Both the position numbers and the translations under genes were made by a program. Below are positions 17,799 through 24,450 of a DNA stretch of 37,557 nucleotides, in pieces; the first letter of the stretch is position 1, and every line of letters begins with the position of its first letter. Origin of the DNA: Caryophanales bacterium UBA3631 (GTDB taxonomy: Bacteria > Bacillota_I > Bacilli_A > RF39 > UBA660); contig DFLA01000002.1 of NCBI GenBank assembly GCA_002374055.1, forward strand, positions 1 through 37,557, in the 5' to 3' direction. The notes under the pieces are model-generated. The model was not told the DNA's origin, made no database searches, and saw only the letters and a program-made list of their open reading frames with translations.

Positions 17799-18284
17799 AT
17801 GAAAAAGTTTTTAGTTACTATGTGTGCTTTGGTTGGTATTTTTACGTTTACTGGTTGTGAAAAAGTTAGTGAGAAAGGTAATTATCGCGAGGGTACATAT
17901 TTTGGGTATGATTCGTATGAGTCTTATGGAGCAAATTATGTTACTACTGCAGTAGTTTATGTTAATGAAGATGGTATGATTAAGTCTGTTTTTATTGATT
18001 CTACTTATGATAAGGATTCGATTAATACTACTAAGAAGTCATTAGGTGATAATTATGGTATGAAGGAAACTTCAGCTAATATAGGCGTTATTCCTGGTGG
18101 AGCTGAGTGGTATGAGCAAGTTAAAAAAATCGAAGAAAAGGTTGTTTCTGAGCAAGGTTTAGACTGGGTTAAGTGGAGTGATGAAGCTAAGACTAAGTTA
18201 GATGTTGATACAATCAGTGGTGTAACTATTAGTAGTGATAGTTATATTAATGCGGTAAGCAAAGCTTTAAGTCAAGCAAAATAG
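17799..18284 (+). CDS. FMN-binding domain lipoprotein (flavinylated electron carrier)
   Basis: 161 aa. A lipoprotein signal ends in the lipobox FTGC (Cys20), so it is anchored outside the membrane. The rest is one FMN-binding domain as in NqrC/RnfG and Listeria PplA: REGTYFGYDSYESYGANYVTTAVVYV, GVIPGGAEWYEQVKKIEEKVV and DVDTISGVTISSDSYINAV. The SGVT motif, with Thr143, is the expected ApbE flavinylation site. PplA has two such domains; this one has one. The likely role is electron transfer at the cell surface. AGGAGG precedes the start. Confidence 0.9.
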   Translation: MKKFLVTMCALVGIFTFTGCEKVSEKGNYREGTYFGYDSYESYGANYVTTAVVYVNEDGMIKSVFIDSTYDKDSINTTKKSLGDNYGMKETSANIGVIPGGAEWYEQVKKIEEKVVSEQGLDWVKWSDEAKTKLDVDTISGVTISSDSYINAVSKALSQAK

Positions 18285-18306
18285 GTTCTTATGAATCTAT
18301 TTTTAT
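18279..18306 (+). terminator. Terminator of the flavinylation cluster
   Basis: AAATAGGTTC, loop TTAT, GAATCTATTT (one G-T pair), then T-rich sequence; it overlaps the stop codon. Confidence 0.75.
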
Positions 18307-18327
18307 TTTTGGTAGAATAATCTTCTA

Positions 18328-18356
18328 TTGACAATTATAAAATTATAGTGTATAAA
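18328..18356 (+). promoter_or_regulatory. Promoter of topA
   Basis: Perfect TTGACA (18328-18333), 17 nt, TATAAA (18351-18356); AGGAGG follows just before the start codon. Confidence 0.8.
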
Positions 18357-18381
18357 TTTAAATGATGTACAGGAGGCATTT

Positions 18382-20418
18382 ATGGCAAAGAATTTAGTAA
18401 TAGTGGAGTCACCTAGTAAGTCTAAGACTATTGAAAAATATTTAGGAAAAGACTATAAAGTTTTATCTAGTAAGGGTCATATTCGTGATTTATCTACTAA
18501 GGGTAAGTTTGGACTTGGTGTTGATATTGAGAATAATTTTAAGCCTGATTATGTTACAATTAAAGGTAAGAAGAAGGATGTTGATTCTTTAAAGAAGGAA
18601 GTTAAGGCTTCTGATCATGTTTTTCTTGCTACCGACCCCGACCGTGAGGGAGAGGCTATTAGTTGGCATTTATATGATGCTTTGGGTTTAAATGATAAGG
18701 TTTATGATCGTGTTGTTTTTAATGAGATTACTAAGCCTGCAATATTAGAGGCTTTTAAGCACCCTAGAAAGATTGATCAGGATTTGGTTAACAGTCAAGA
18801 GACTCGTAGAATTCTTGATAGGATTATTGGTTTTAGATTAAGTAATTTGATTCGTTCTAAGACTAATGGTAGTAGTGCAGGTCGTGTACAAAGTGTTGCT
18901 TTAAAGTTGATTGTTGAAAAAGAAAGAGAAATTCAAGCTTTTATTCCTGAAGAGTATTGGAGTATTAAGGCTAATTTTTCAGAGTTTTCAGCTGAATTAG
19001 ATACTTTTAATCATGAAGAGTTAAAGATTAATAATAAGGATGAGGCTGATAAGGTACTTAGTTCTTTAGGTAATACTTTTGTTGTAGAATCAGTTGATTC
19101 TAAGGATAAGGCTAAGAATAGTAAGTTTCCTTTTATTACTAGTACTCTTCAACAAGAGGCTTCTACTAAGTTAGGTTTTAATGCTAAAAAGACTATGAGT
19201 ATTGCTCAAAAGTTATATGAGGGTATTACATTAGAGGATGAAACTGTCGGTCTTATTAGTTATATGCGTACTGATTCTGTTAGATTTTCTGATGAGTTTA
19301 TTAAGGCTACTTATAAGTATATTGAAGACGAGTATGGTCATGATTATGTAGGTTTTGTTAAGAAGAGTAAGAAGTCTGAAAATGTTCAGGATGCTCATGA
19401 AGCAATTCGTCCTACTAGTATTTATAGAACTCCACTTTCTGTTAAGAAGTTTTTAAGTAATGATGAGTATAAGTTATATAAATTAATATATAGTAGAGCT
19501 CTTGCTAGTTTAATGGCTTCTGCTAAAACTTTAAATACTACTGTTATTCTTGATAATAATAATTATCAGTTTAAGGTTAATGGACAGATTATTACTTTTG
19601 ATGGTTATTTAAAAGTATATGGTGAGTATGAGGATACTAAGGATCAAGTTTTACCAATATTTAGTGTTAATGATAAGTTAGAGAGTGATGATATTGAGTC
19701 AATTCAACATTTCACTCAACCACCTAGCCGTTATACTGAGGCTAAATTAATTAAGGATTTGGAAGAGTTAGGTATTGGTAGACCTAGTACTTATGCGACT
19801 ATTATTGATACTATTAAAAAACGTGGTTATGTTGACGTAGTTGAGAAGAAGTTTGTTCCAACTGAAATTGGTTTTGAGATAACTGATAAGTTACAGATGG
19901 GATTCTCGAACATTATTAATGTTGAGTATACTGCTAATATGGAAGATGAACTTGATAAGATTGCGGAAGGTAATCAAGTATGGTATGAAACTTTGGATAG
20001 GTTTTATAAGGATTTTGAACCATCTTTGAAGAAGGCTTTTGATTTGCTTCCTAAAAAAGAGGTCAAAGAGACTGGTGAGATTTGTCCAGAGTGTGGTAAA
20101 CCATTAGTTATTAGAAAAGGAAAATATGGTGAGTTTACTGCATGTAGTGGATATCCAAGTTGTAAGTATGTTAAGACTGAACCTAGGGTAGAGGAAGAAA
20201 TTATTGATTGCCCTAATTGTGGTGGTAAGATTGTTGAGAAACGTAGTAAACGTGGTAAAATTTTTTATGGGTGCAACAATTATCCTACTTGTAAGACTGC
20301 ATATTGGGATAAACCAATTGGTAAATTATGTCCAGAATGTAAGAATATGTTGACTCAAAAGGGTAAAAAAATTAAATGTTCAAGTTGTGATTATAGTGAG
20401 GAACTAGAAGATGAATAA
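18382..20418 (+). CDS. topA: DNA topoisomerase I
   Basis: 678 aa, type IA topoisomerase that relaxes negative supercoils. The Toprim domain starts NLVIVESPSKSKTIEKYLG and has the metal site ATDPDREGEAISWHL. The catalytic Tyr is Tyr294 in LISYMRTDSVRFS. KDLEELGIGRPSTYATIIDTIKKRGYV is the conserved domain-closing segment. Three four-Cys zinc ribbons make the C-terminus (CPECGKP, CPNCGGK, CPECKNM). Length is close to the B. subtilis enzyme (691). Own promoter and terminator. Confidence 0.97.
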   Translation: MAKNLVIVESPSKSKTIEKYLGKDYKVLSSKGHIRDLSTKGKFGLGVDIENNFKPDYVTIKGKKKDVDSLKKEVKASDHVFLATDPDREGEAISWHLYDALGLNDKVYDRVVFNEITKPAILEAFKHPRKIDQDLVNSQETRRILDRIIGFRLSNLIRSKTNGSSAGRVQSVALKLIVEKEREIQAFIPEEYWSIKANFSEFSAELDTFNHEELKINNKDEADKVLSSLGNTFVVESVDSKDKAKNSKFPFITSTLQQEASTKLGFNAKKTMSIAQKLYEGITLEDETVGLISYMRTDSVRFSDEFIKATYKYIEDEYGHDYVGFVKKSKKSENVQDAHEAIRPTSIYRTPLSVKKFLSNDEYKLYKLIYSRALASLMASAKTLNTTVILDNNNYQFKVNGQIITFDGYLKVYGEYEDTKDQVLPIFSVNDKLESDDIESIQHFTQPPSRYTEAKLIKDLEELGIGRPSTYATIIDTIKKRGYVDVVEKKFVPTEIGFEITDKLQMGFSNIINVEYTANMEDELDKIAEGNQVWYETLDRFYKDFEPSLKKAFDLLPKKEVKETGEICPECGKPLVIRKGKYGEFTACSGYPSCKYVKTEPRVEEEIIDCPNCGGKIVEKRSKRGKIFYGCNNYPTCKTAYWDKPIGKLCPECKNMLTQKGKKIKCSSCDYSEELEDE

Positions 20419-20433
20419 TTTTCTAGTTTTTTA
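20402..20433 (+). terminator. Terminator of topA
   Basis: AACTAGAA (20402-20409) pairs with TTCTAGTT (20421-20428), followed by a T run; the TAA stop is in the loop. Confidence 0.75.
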
Positions 20434-20440
20434 TTTATAT

Positions 20441-20479
20441 TTAAGGAATTATTAAATCTATGTCGTATGATATTTATAG
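20441..20479 (+). repeat. 39-bp recurrent 5' element, copy A (upstream of the DUF1016 gene)
   Basis: The element starts TTAAGGAAT and ends CGTATGATATTTATAG. It recurs at 34404-34442 and 36962-37000, upstream of dinD genes. It contains a mini reading frame 20460-20486 (M-S-Y-D-I-Y-R-G, stop) whose TGA lies in the GGGTGAT ribosome site of the nuclease gene. TATGAT could also be a -10 box, but no standard -35 is 17 nt upstream. Confidence 0.75.
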
Positions 20480-20490
20480 AGGGTGATTTA

Positions 20491-21513
20491 ATGATTGAAA
20501 CAATTGATAAAAAAAGTTTTATAAGTATTATTAATGATATAAAGAAAGATATTAGAAAAACTCAAATAAAAACCTTTCAACAGGTTAATAGTAATTTAAT
20601 TAATTTATATTTTAGAATTGGGAAGAGATTAGAAGAAAACAGTAAATATGGTAACAGTTTTATAAAAAATGTTGCTGAAAGTATTAAATTGGAGTATCCA
20701 GGATTAAAAGGCTTTTCTGAAAGAAATTTAAAATATATGAAAAAATTTTATTTAGAATACAAAGATGACGAAAAAGTGCAACGCTGCGTTGCACAACTTC
20801 CTTGGAGACATAATATAGTTTTGATGAGTAGGCTAAGAGATAATAAAGTTAGAATGGTATATGTTGATGCATGTGTAAAAAATGGTTGGAGTAGAGATGT
20901 TTTGATTAATCAAATAAATAATAATTATCATTTAAGTATAGGAAATAGTTCTAATAATTTTGGTAAATCTTTGCCTGAAAATGTTAGTAGTTTAACTAAT
21001 GGTATTATTAAGGATCCTTATATTTTTGATTTTCTTACTTTGACTGAAGATTATAATGAGCGAGAGTTGGAAACTGCTATGGTTGAGAGAATTAAGAATG
21101 TTTTAGTAGAATTAGGTAAAGGCTTTTCTTTTGTAGGTAATCAATATAAGATTAGTACTGATAATAATGATTATTATATAGATTTATTATTTTATCATCT
21201 AGAATTAAGATGTTATGTTGTTGTTGAGCTTAAAAATACTTTTTTTAAACCTGAATATATTGGTCAATTGAATTTTTATGTTACTGCAGTTAATAAGACT
21301 TTGAAGAAAGAATATGATAATGAAACTATTGGTTTGTTATTATGTAGAGATAAGGATAAATTTTCTGTTGAGTGGGCTTTAGAGGGTATTAGTAATCCTA
21401 TAGGTGTTTCATCTTATGAAATTAAGAATTATATTCCCAAGGATATATTGGATAAGCTTCCAACTGAGGATGATATTAATATGCATATTATTATAGATGA
21501 AAAAAAGAATTAG
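20491..21513 (+). CDS. PDDEXK nuclease-like protein, DUF1016/YhcG family
   Basis: 340 aa. The N-terminal DUF1016 domain (FQQVNSNLINLYFRIGKRLEE, FSERNLKYMKKFY, VAQLPWRHNIVLM) is followed by a PDDEXK nuclease fold: NDYYIDLLFYHLELRCYVVVELK supplies the catalytic D...ExK, and KPEYIGQLNFYVTAVN is the following helix. Physiological role unknown; family members lie in accessory regions and near restriction or toxin genes. ATG 20491 follows GGGTGAT. Inside the gene, 20776-20794 is a perfect 9+1+9 inverted repeat coding for VQRCVA. It shares its upstream element with the dinD genes. Confidence 0.85.
   Translation: MIETIDKKSFISIINDIKKDIRKTQIKTFQQVNSNLINLYFRIGKRLEENSKYGNSFIKNVAESIKLEYPGLKGFSERNLKYMKKFYLEYKDDEKVQRCVAQLPWRHNIVLMSRLRDNKVRMVYVDACVKNGWSRDVLINQINNNYHLSIGNSSNNFGKSLPENVSSLTNGIIKDPYIFDFLTLTEDYNERELETAMVERIKNVLVELGKGFSFVGNQYKISTDNNDYYIDLLFYHLELRCYVVVELKNTFFKPEYIGQLNFYVTAVNKTLKKEYDNETIGLLLCRDKDKFSVEWALEGISNPIGVSSYEIKNYIPKDILDKLPTEDDINMHIIIDEKKN
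20776..20794 (+). repeat. Perfect inverted repeat inside the DUF1016 gene
   Basis: GTGCAACGC-T-GCGTTGCAC, much richer in G+C than its surroundings and in frame with the coding sequence. Confidence 0.8.
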
Positions 21514-21530
21514 TTTTTAGCTAATTCTTT
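21504..21530. terminator. Bidirectional terminator, DUF1016 gene / rnhC
   Basis: AAAGAATTAG pairs with CTAATTCTTT around TTTTTAG; A and T runs flank it. The tetranucleotide TTAG at 21510-21513 holds both genes' stop codons. Confidence 0.85.
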
Positions 21531-22460
21531 GATTTTTTCTGTATTTTTAAAGTTTAGTTTTGATATTTTTTCTAGTATTTCAAATCCATATTGTTTTGTT
21601 AATTTTACTCCTATTTCATCTACTTTGGGTCCTGCACCTTTTACTAGGAATGTATTATATTTTTCTCCTAGTTTATCAAATTCTTTTAGGAATATGTATC
21701 TACTTATTAGTGAAGCACAAGCAACTGATAAGCATTTGTCTTCTGCTTTTGTCATGAATGTTATTCCTTTTGTGTAGTTAGGTACTTGTTTTAAGTAGTT
21801 ATAGTATACAAATGGTTTTGCGAATTGGTCTACTACAATATATTCTATATCGTTATATTTTTCTTTCATTTTTGTTAATACTTTGTTATGCATAATTGCT
21901 TTTATTTTATTCATATTAATATCAGATGTATATTTTTTGTTGTATTCTTCATTTGATAGTATCATGCATTCATATGGTATTTTTTTAATTATTTGTGGTA
22001 CTATTTCTAGTATTTTTTCATCTGTTAGTTTTTTTGAGTCTTTTACTCCTAGTGATTCTAGAAATTTTATATTTTCTTTATTTACGTATGAAGCTGCTAC
22101 TACTATAGGACCGAAGTAGTCACCAGTTCCAACTTCGTCTGATCCTATTGTTGTTGCGTTATATATTTTAGGGTCTACGTATATTTCTTTTTTTTCTTTT
22201 TTCTTTTTGTCTTCTGAGTTTGTCATTTCTACTTTTTTAGTAGGGTTTAGATGACGTTCCATATCGCGCCACATGTTTGCGTCTATGTCTGCTGATATTC
22301 CTTGAAATACTGCTTTACCGGAATTGTATAGTGTTATTACTGTATCTGCTTCGTCTGCTTGGAATACTGCGTAGTCTGGTGTTTTTGGCCTTTTTTTATC
22401 TTCAAAGTATTTTATCATTTCTTGTTTTGTATTTTCACTTACTTTTAATGTTATTGTCAT
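21510..22460 (-). CDS. rnhC: Ribonuclease HIII
   Basis: 316 aa; degrades RNA in RNA-DNA hybrids. The N-terminal TBP-like domain (MTITLKVSENTKQEMIKYFEDKK, TVITLYNSGKAVFQG) separates HIII from HII. The catalytic part has TIGSDEVGTGDYFGPIVVAASYV with the acidic D-E pair, YIVVDQFAKPFVY with the third acid, and KAEDKCLSVACASLISRYIFL. Start at ATG after GGAGGG. Divergent from cvpA, as the neighbourhood rnhC-cvpA is common in Firmicutes. Confidence 0.95.
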   Translation of the reverse strand: MTITLKVSENTKQEMIKYFEDKKRPKTPDYAVFQADEADTVITLYNSGKAVFQGISADIDANMWRDMERHLNPTKKVEMTNSEDKKKKEKKEIYVDPKIYNATTIGSDEVGTGDYFGPIVVAASYVNKENIKFLESLGVKDSKKLTDEKILEIVPQIIKKIPYECMILSNEEYNKKYTSDINMNKIKAIMHNKVLTKMKEKYNDIEYIVVDQFAKPFVYYNYLKQVPNYTKGITFMTKAEDKCLSVACASLISRYIFLKEFDKLGEKYNTFLVKGAGPKVDEIGVKLTKQYGFEILEKISKLNFKNTEKIKELAKN

Positions 22461-22478
22461 AAGATTCCCTCCAAATAT

Positions 22479-22507
22479 ATTTTAACATTTTTGTTTATTT
22501 TTGTCTA
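22479..22507 (-). promoter_or_regulatory. Promoter of rnhC
   Basis: Minus strand TAGACA (22507-22502), 17 nt, TAAAAT (22484-22479). It interleaves with the divergent cvpA promoter. Confidence 0.55.
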
Positions 22508-22522
22508 ATTTTGTAATATAAT
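22494..22522 (+). promoter_or_regulatory. Promoter of cvpA-trxA
   Basis: TTTATT (22494-22499), 17 nt, perfect TATAAT (22517-22522). Confidence 0.6.
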
Positions 22523-22544
22523 TATTTATGAAAGGTAGATGTAT

Positions 22545-23261
22545 ATGGCATTAGTTGACATTTTAATTATTGGTTTTATTTTTATTGGCGGATTAGTTGG
22601 ATGGAAAAGAGGTGTTATTAAGGAGGCTGCTTCAGCAATTGGTGTTGTTTTAATTACTATTTTATCTTTTATTTTTAAGAATCCTTTGTCTATTATATTA
22701 TATGAGAATTTACCGTTTTTTAAGTTTGGTGGAATTTTTAAAGGTGTTACTGTTTTAAATATTGCGTTATATGAATTAATTGCTTTTTTAATTGTTTTTT
22801 CTATATTAATGATTTTATGGAAGATAGTTATGTTTGCTTCTGGTATTGTTCAAAAAATTATTGATATGACTATTATTTTGGGTTTTCCTTCTAAAATATT
22901 AGGCTTGTTAATTGGTTTGATTGAATATTATTTAATTTGTTTTGTTGTTCTATATATATTGGTACTTCCTATATTTAGTGTTAAAGAGGTTGTTGATTCT
23001 AAGTATGCAAATTTTGTTTTAGAGAAGACTCCTTTAATTTCTAATATGTTTGGTGATAAAATGGAATTTTTGGATGAATTTGTTTCTTTGAAAGAAAAGT
23101 ATAAGAATACTGATAGTGCGAATGAATTTAATTATGATACATTGGATTTATTTTTAAAGTATGATATAATCAATATTAATTCAGCTAAGAAATTGCGTGA
23201 AAAGAATAAGTTAAAAATTGATGGAATTGATAATTTACTTAAAAAGTATGAGGAGGAATAG
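22545..23261 (+). CDS. CvpA family membrane protein
   Basis: 238 aa with four predicted membrane helices in the first 150 residues: ALVDILIIGFIFIGGLVGWKRGVIKEAASAIGVVL is the CvpA opening, followed by ELIAFLIVFSILMILW and KILGLLIGLIEYYLICFVVLYIL. The charged C-terminal third is cytoplasmic or external. CvpA is required for colicin V production in E. coli, and the general role is poorly known. ATG 22545 fits the AAAGGT site better than the ATG at 22539. trxA follows after 2 nt, so the two are translated together; polX and mutS2, which often follow in Bacilli, are missing here. Confidence 0.82.
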   Translation: MALVDILIIGFIFIGGLVGWKRGVIKEAASAIGVVLITILSFIFKNPLSIILYENLPFFKFGGIFKGVTVLNIALYELIAFLIVFSILMILWKIVMFASGIVQKIIDMTIILGFPSKILGLLIGLIEYYLICFVVLYILVLPIFSVKEVVDSKYANFVLEKTPLISNMFGDKMEFLDEFVSLKEKYKNTDSANEFNYDTLDLFLKYDIININSAKKLREKNKLKIDGIDNLLKKYEEE

Positions 23262-23263
23262 TT

Positions 23264-23566
23264 ATGTTAGTACATGGTAATAAGGATAATTTTGATAGTT
23301 TAGTAAGTGATGGAGTAGTAGTTGTTGATTTTTTTGCGAATTGGTGTGGACCTTGTAAGATGTTAGGACCTGTTTTAGAAGAATTATCTAGTTCTAGAAG
23401 TGAGGTTAAGGTTGTTAAGATTGATGTTGATGAAGAGGAAGATTTAGCTCGTAGATTTGGAGTTATGAGCATTCCTGCACTTTTTCTATTTAAGGATGGA
23501 CAACAAGTTGATAATAGAGTAGGTTTTATGCCTTTAGATGAATTAACTGAATGGATTAATAATTAA
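23264..23566 (+). CDS. trxA: Thioredoxin
   Basis: 100 aa. The redox site FFANWCGPCKMLGPVLEEL contains the canonical WCGPC; the cis-Pro loop is MSIPALFLFKDG, and GFMPLDELTEWI forms the last helix. It reduces protein disulfides in the cytoplasm. AGGAGG is within the end of cvpA. No strong terminator is seen after it; the next signal is the promoter of the small RNA at 23586. Confidence 0.96.
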   Translation: MLVHGNKDNFDSLVSDGVVVVDFFANWCGPCKMLGPVLEELSSSRSEVKVVKIDVDEEEDLARRFGVMSIPALFLFKDGQQVDNRVGFMPLDELTEWINN

Positions 23567-23585
23567 TTATTAGATAATTTAATGT

Positions 23586-23614
23586 TTGACTTTAATGTTT
23601 AATTGTGTTAGAAT
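23586..23614 (+). promoter_or_regulatory. Promoter of the putative antitoxin RNA
   Basis: TTGACT (23586-23591), 17 nt, TAGAAT (23609-23614); expected start about 23621. Confidence 0.75.
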
Positions 23615-23643
23615 GTATGTAGTGAAGGAGTTCTTCATATAAT

Positions 23644-23683
23644 AAAAAAGGATATGTTTGATTGTGCGAATCAGACATATTCC
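23644..23683 (-). terminator. Terminator of the toxin mRNA (minus strand)
   Basis: The reverse complement of hairpin 2 (stem 23683-23650, loop CGCAC) is followed on the minus strand by CC and six T (A run 23644-23649). The same DNA hairpin is an internal hairpin of the plus-strand RNA. Confidence 0.7.
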
Positions 23684-23693
23684 CTTGAGGGTC

Positions 23694-23729
23694 ATCTGAA
23701 ATCAACATTAGTTGAAATCAGATTTTTTT
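23694..23729 (+). terminator. Terminator of the antitoxin RNA (plus strand)
   Basis: ATCTGA-AA-TCAAC, loop ATTA, GTTGA-AA-TCAGAT, then seven T. Confidence 0.8.
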
Positions 23730-23730
23730 A

Positions 23731-23808
23731 TTATCTAAATAATAAAGTGATTATTATGAAGAATAATAGCAGTATTATAATAAATTGAGAAGTTTCTCTT
23801 TTTGTCAT
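23731..23808 (-). CDS. Putative type I toxin, 25-aa hydrophobic peptide
   Basis: The peptide starts MTKRETSQ, continues with about 15 hydrophobic residues (F, I and L only) and ends TLLFR: a single short membrane segment with charged ends, the form of Ibs, TxpA or Fst-like toxins. The ribosome site AAAGGTGGTGG is 5 nt from the ATG and extends into the 3' arm of a hairpin in the leader (23821-23847), which may hide it. Promoter at 23911-23883 and terminator at 23683-23644 give an mRNA of about 233 nt. It is overlapped at its 3' end by the plus-strand RNA. No homologue is recognised by name. Confidence 0.65.
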   Translation of the reverse strand: MTKRETSQFIIILLLFFIIITLLFR

Positions 23809-23820
23809 AAATGCCACCAC

Positions 23821-23847
23821 CTTTCTATTATCATTGATAAAAGAAAG
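23821..23847 (-). promoter_or_regulatory. Leader hairpin next to the toxin ribosome binding site
   Basis: Minus strand CTTTCT...AGAAAG with inner TTAT...ATAA; the 3' arm overlaps the first bases of the Shine-Dalgarno sequence. Confidence 0.6.
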
Positions 23848-23864
23848 GGAACCATCTGATATTT

Positions 23865-23876
23865 TCAAACATACCC
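23865..23876 (-). promoter_or_regulatory. 5' end of toxin mRNA able to pair with its own 3' end
   Basis: GGGTATGTTTGA, expected at +1 to +12, can pair along all 12 nt (one G-U) with TCAAACATATCC, the 3' arm of the terminator (23661-23650). Confidence 0.6.
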
Positions 23877-23882
23877 AATACA

Positions 23883-23911
23883 ATTATATCTTATAATTAA
23901 TTTTATGTAAA
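23883..23911 (-). promoter_or_regulatory. Promoter of the toxin mRNA
   Basis: Minus strand TTTACA (23911-23906), 17 nt, perfect TATAAT (23888-23883); start expected at 23876. Confidence 0.78.
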
Positions 23912-23982
23912 TAAAATCGTTTAATTTTTAGTTAATTTTGCATAAAAAATGTATTATTATTCATAATAGTAATGGTGATATT

Positions 23983-24420
23983 ATGAAAGAGAAAAATGAA
24001 TTATTGATGCATATTTATGAGACTTGTGATATGGGTGTTAAGAGTACTACTAAGTTATTGGATTTATTAAGGGATAAGGATAATAAGATTAAGAAGTTAT
24101 TGGAAGATCAATTAAAGGAATATGAGAAATATTTAGTTAAGAGTGAGAAGTTATTAAAAAAGAATAAGGTTGAACCTGAGGGTGCTGGTATGATGGCTGA
24201 AATGATGGCTAAGATGTCTATGAAAATGGATGTTAAGAAGGATAATAGTGACTCTAATATTGCTGGAATATTAACTGAAGGTTTTACTATGGGTATCATT
24301 AATATGAATAAGAAGATTGAGGCTTATCGTGATGATTGTGATAATAGTATTATTGATTTGGCAAATGATATTGTTAAGTTTCAAGAGAAAGAAATTAAGA
24401 ATTTAAAGAGTTATTTGTAA
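23983..24420 (+). CDS. Unrecognised helical protein (possible four-helix bundle)
   Basis: 145 aa, entirely helical in character and rich in Lys, Glu, Met and Asp. Segments KNELLMHIYETCDMGVKSTTKLLDLL, NKIKKLLEDQLKEYEKYL, GAGMMAEMMAKMSMKM and the last GIINMNKKIEAYRDDCDNSIIDLANDIV are spaced like a ferritin-like or DUF2383-type bundle; I cannot see a full metal site, so this is only a structural guess. Start at 23983 follows TGGTGAT. A plausible promoter is TTGCAT (23938-23943) with CATAAT 18 nt later. Ends at a terminator shared with lexA. Confidence 0.7.
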   Translation: MKEKNELLMHIYETCDMGVKSTTKLLDLLRDKDNKIKKLLEDQLKEYEKYLVKSEKLLKKNKVEPEGAGMMAEMMAKMSMKMDVKKDNSDSNIAGILTEGFTMGIINMNKKIEAYRDDCDNSIIDLANDIVKFQEKEIKNLKSYL

Positions 24421-24423
24421 AAA

Positions 24424-24450
24424 AAATATAAGGGGGTTCCTTATATTTTT
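24424..24450. terminator. Bidirectional terminator, helical protein / lexA
   Basis: AAATATAAGG, loop GGGTT, CCTTATATTT with A and T runs on either side. Confidence 0.85.

Larger units (their letters stand above)
23621..23729 (+). ncRNA. Putative type I antitoxin RNA (~109 nt, antisense to toxin mRNA 3' end)
   Basis: This RNA has its own promoter and terminator and no reading frame of note. Hairpin 1 is GTGAAG/CTTCAT (23622-23638). Hairpin 2, 23650-23683, is nearly perfect with loop GTGCG. Hairpin 3, 23694-23723, pairs ATCTGA with TCAGAT and TCAAC with GTTGA, and is followed by seven T. About 85 nt are complementary to the 3' part of the minus-strand transcript that encodes a 25-aa hydrophobic peptide, the arrangement of txpA/RatA and bsrG/SR4 in B. 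subtilis. The sequence does not look like SRP, 6S or tmRNA. Confidence 0.7.

Noticed and set aside
20441..20479. 39-bp element as a normal sigma-A promoter
   Set aside because: TATGAT could be a -10, but no TTGACA-like hexamer is 16-18 nt upstream in any copy; not excluded as a promoter for another sigma factor.
22277..22462. Plus-strand membrane-protein-like reading frames opposite rnhC (also opposite rarA, lexA and femABX)
   Set aside because: They are hydrophobic antisense shadows of AT-rich genes on the other strand, without ribosome sites, and the true genes have clear family motifs.
23621..23729. SRP RNA, 6S RNA or a riboswitch
   Set aside because: No GGAAG-type SRP tip, no 6S open-complex mimic, and no gene directly downstream on the same strand for a riboswitch to control; complementarity to the minus-strand transcript explains it better.
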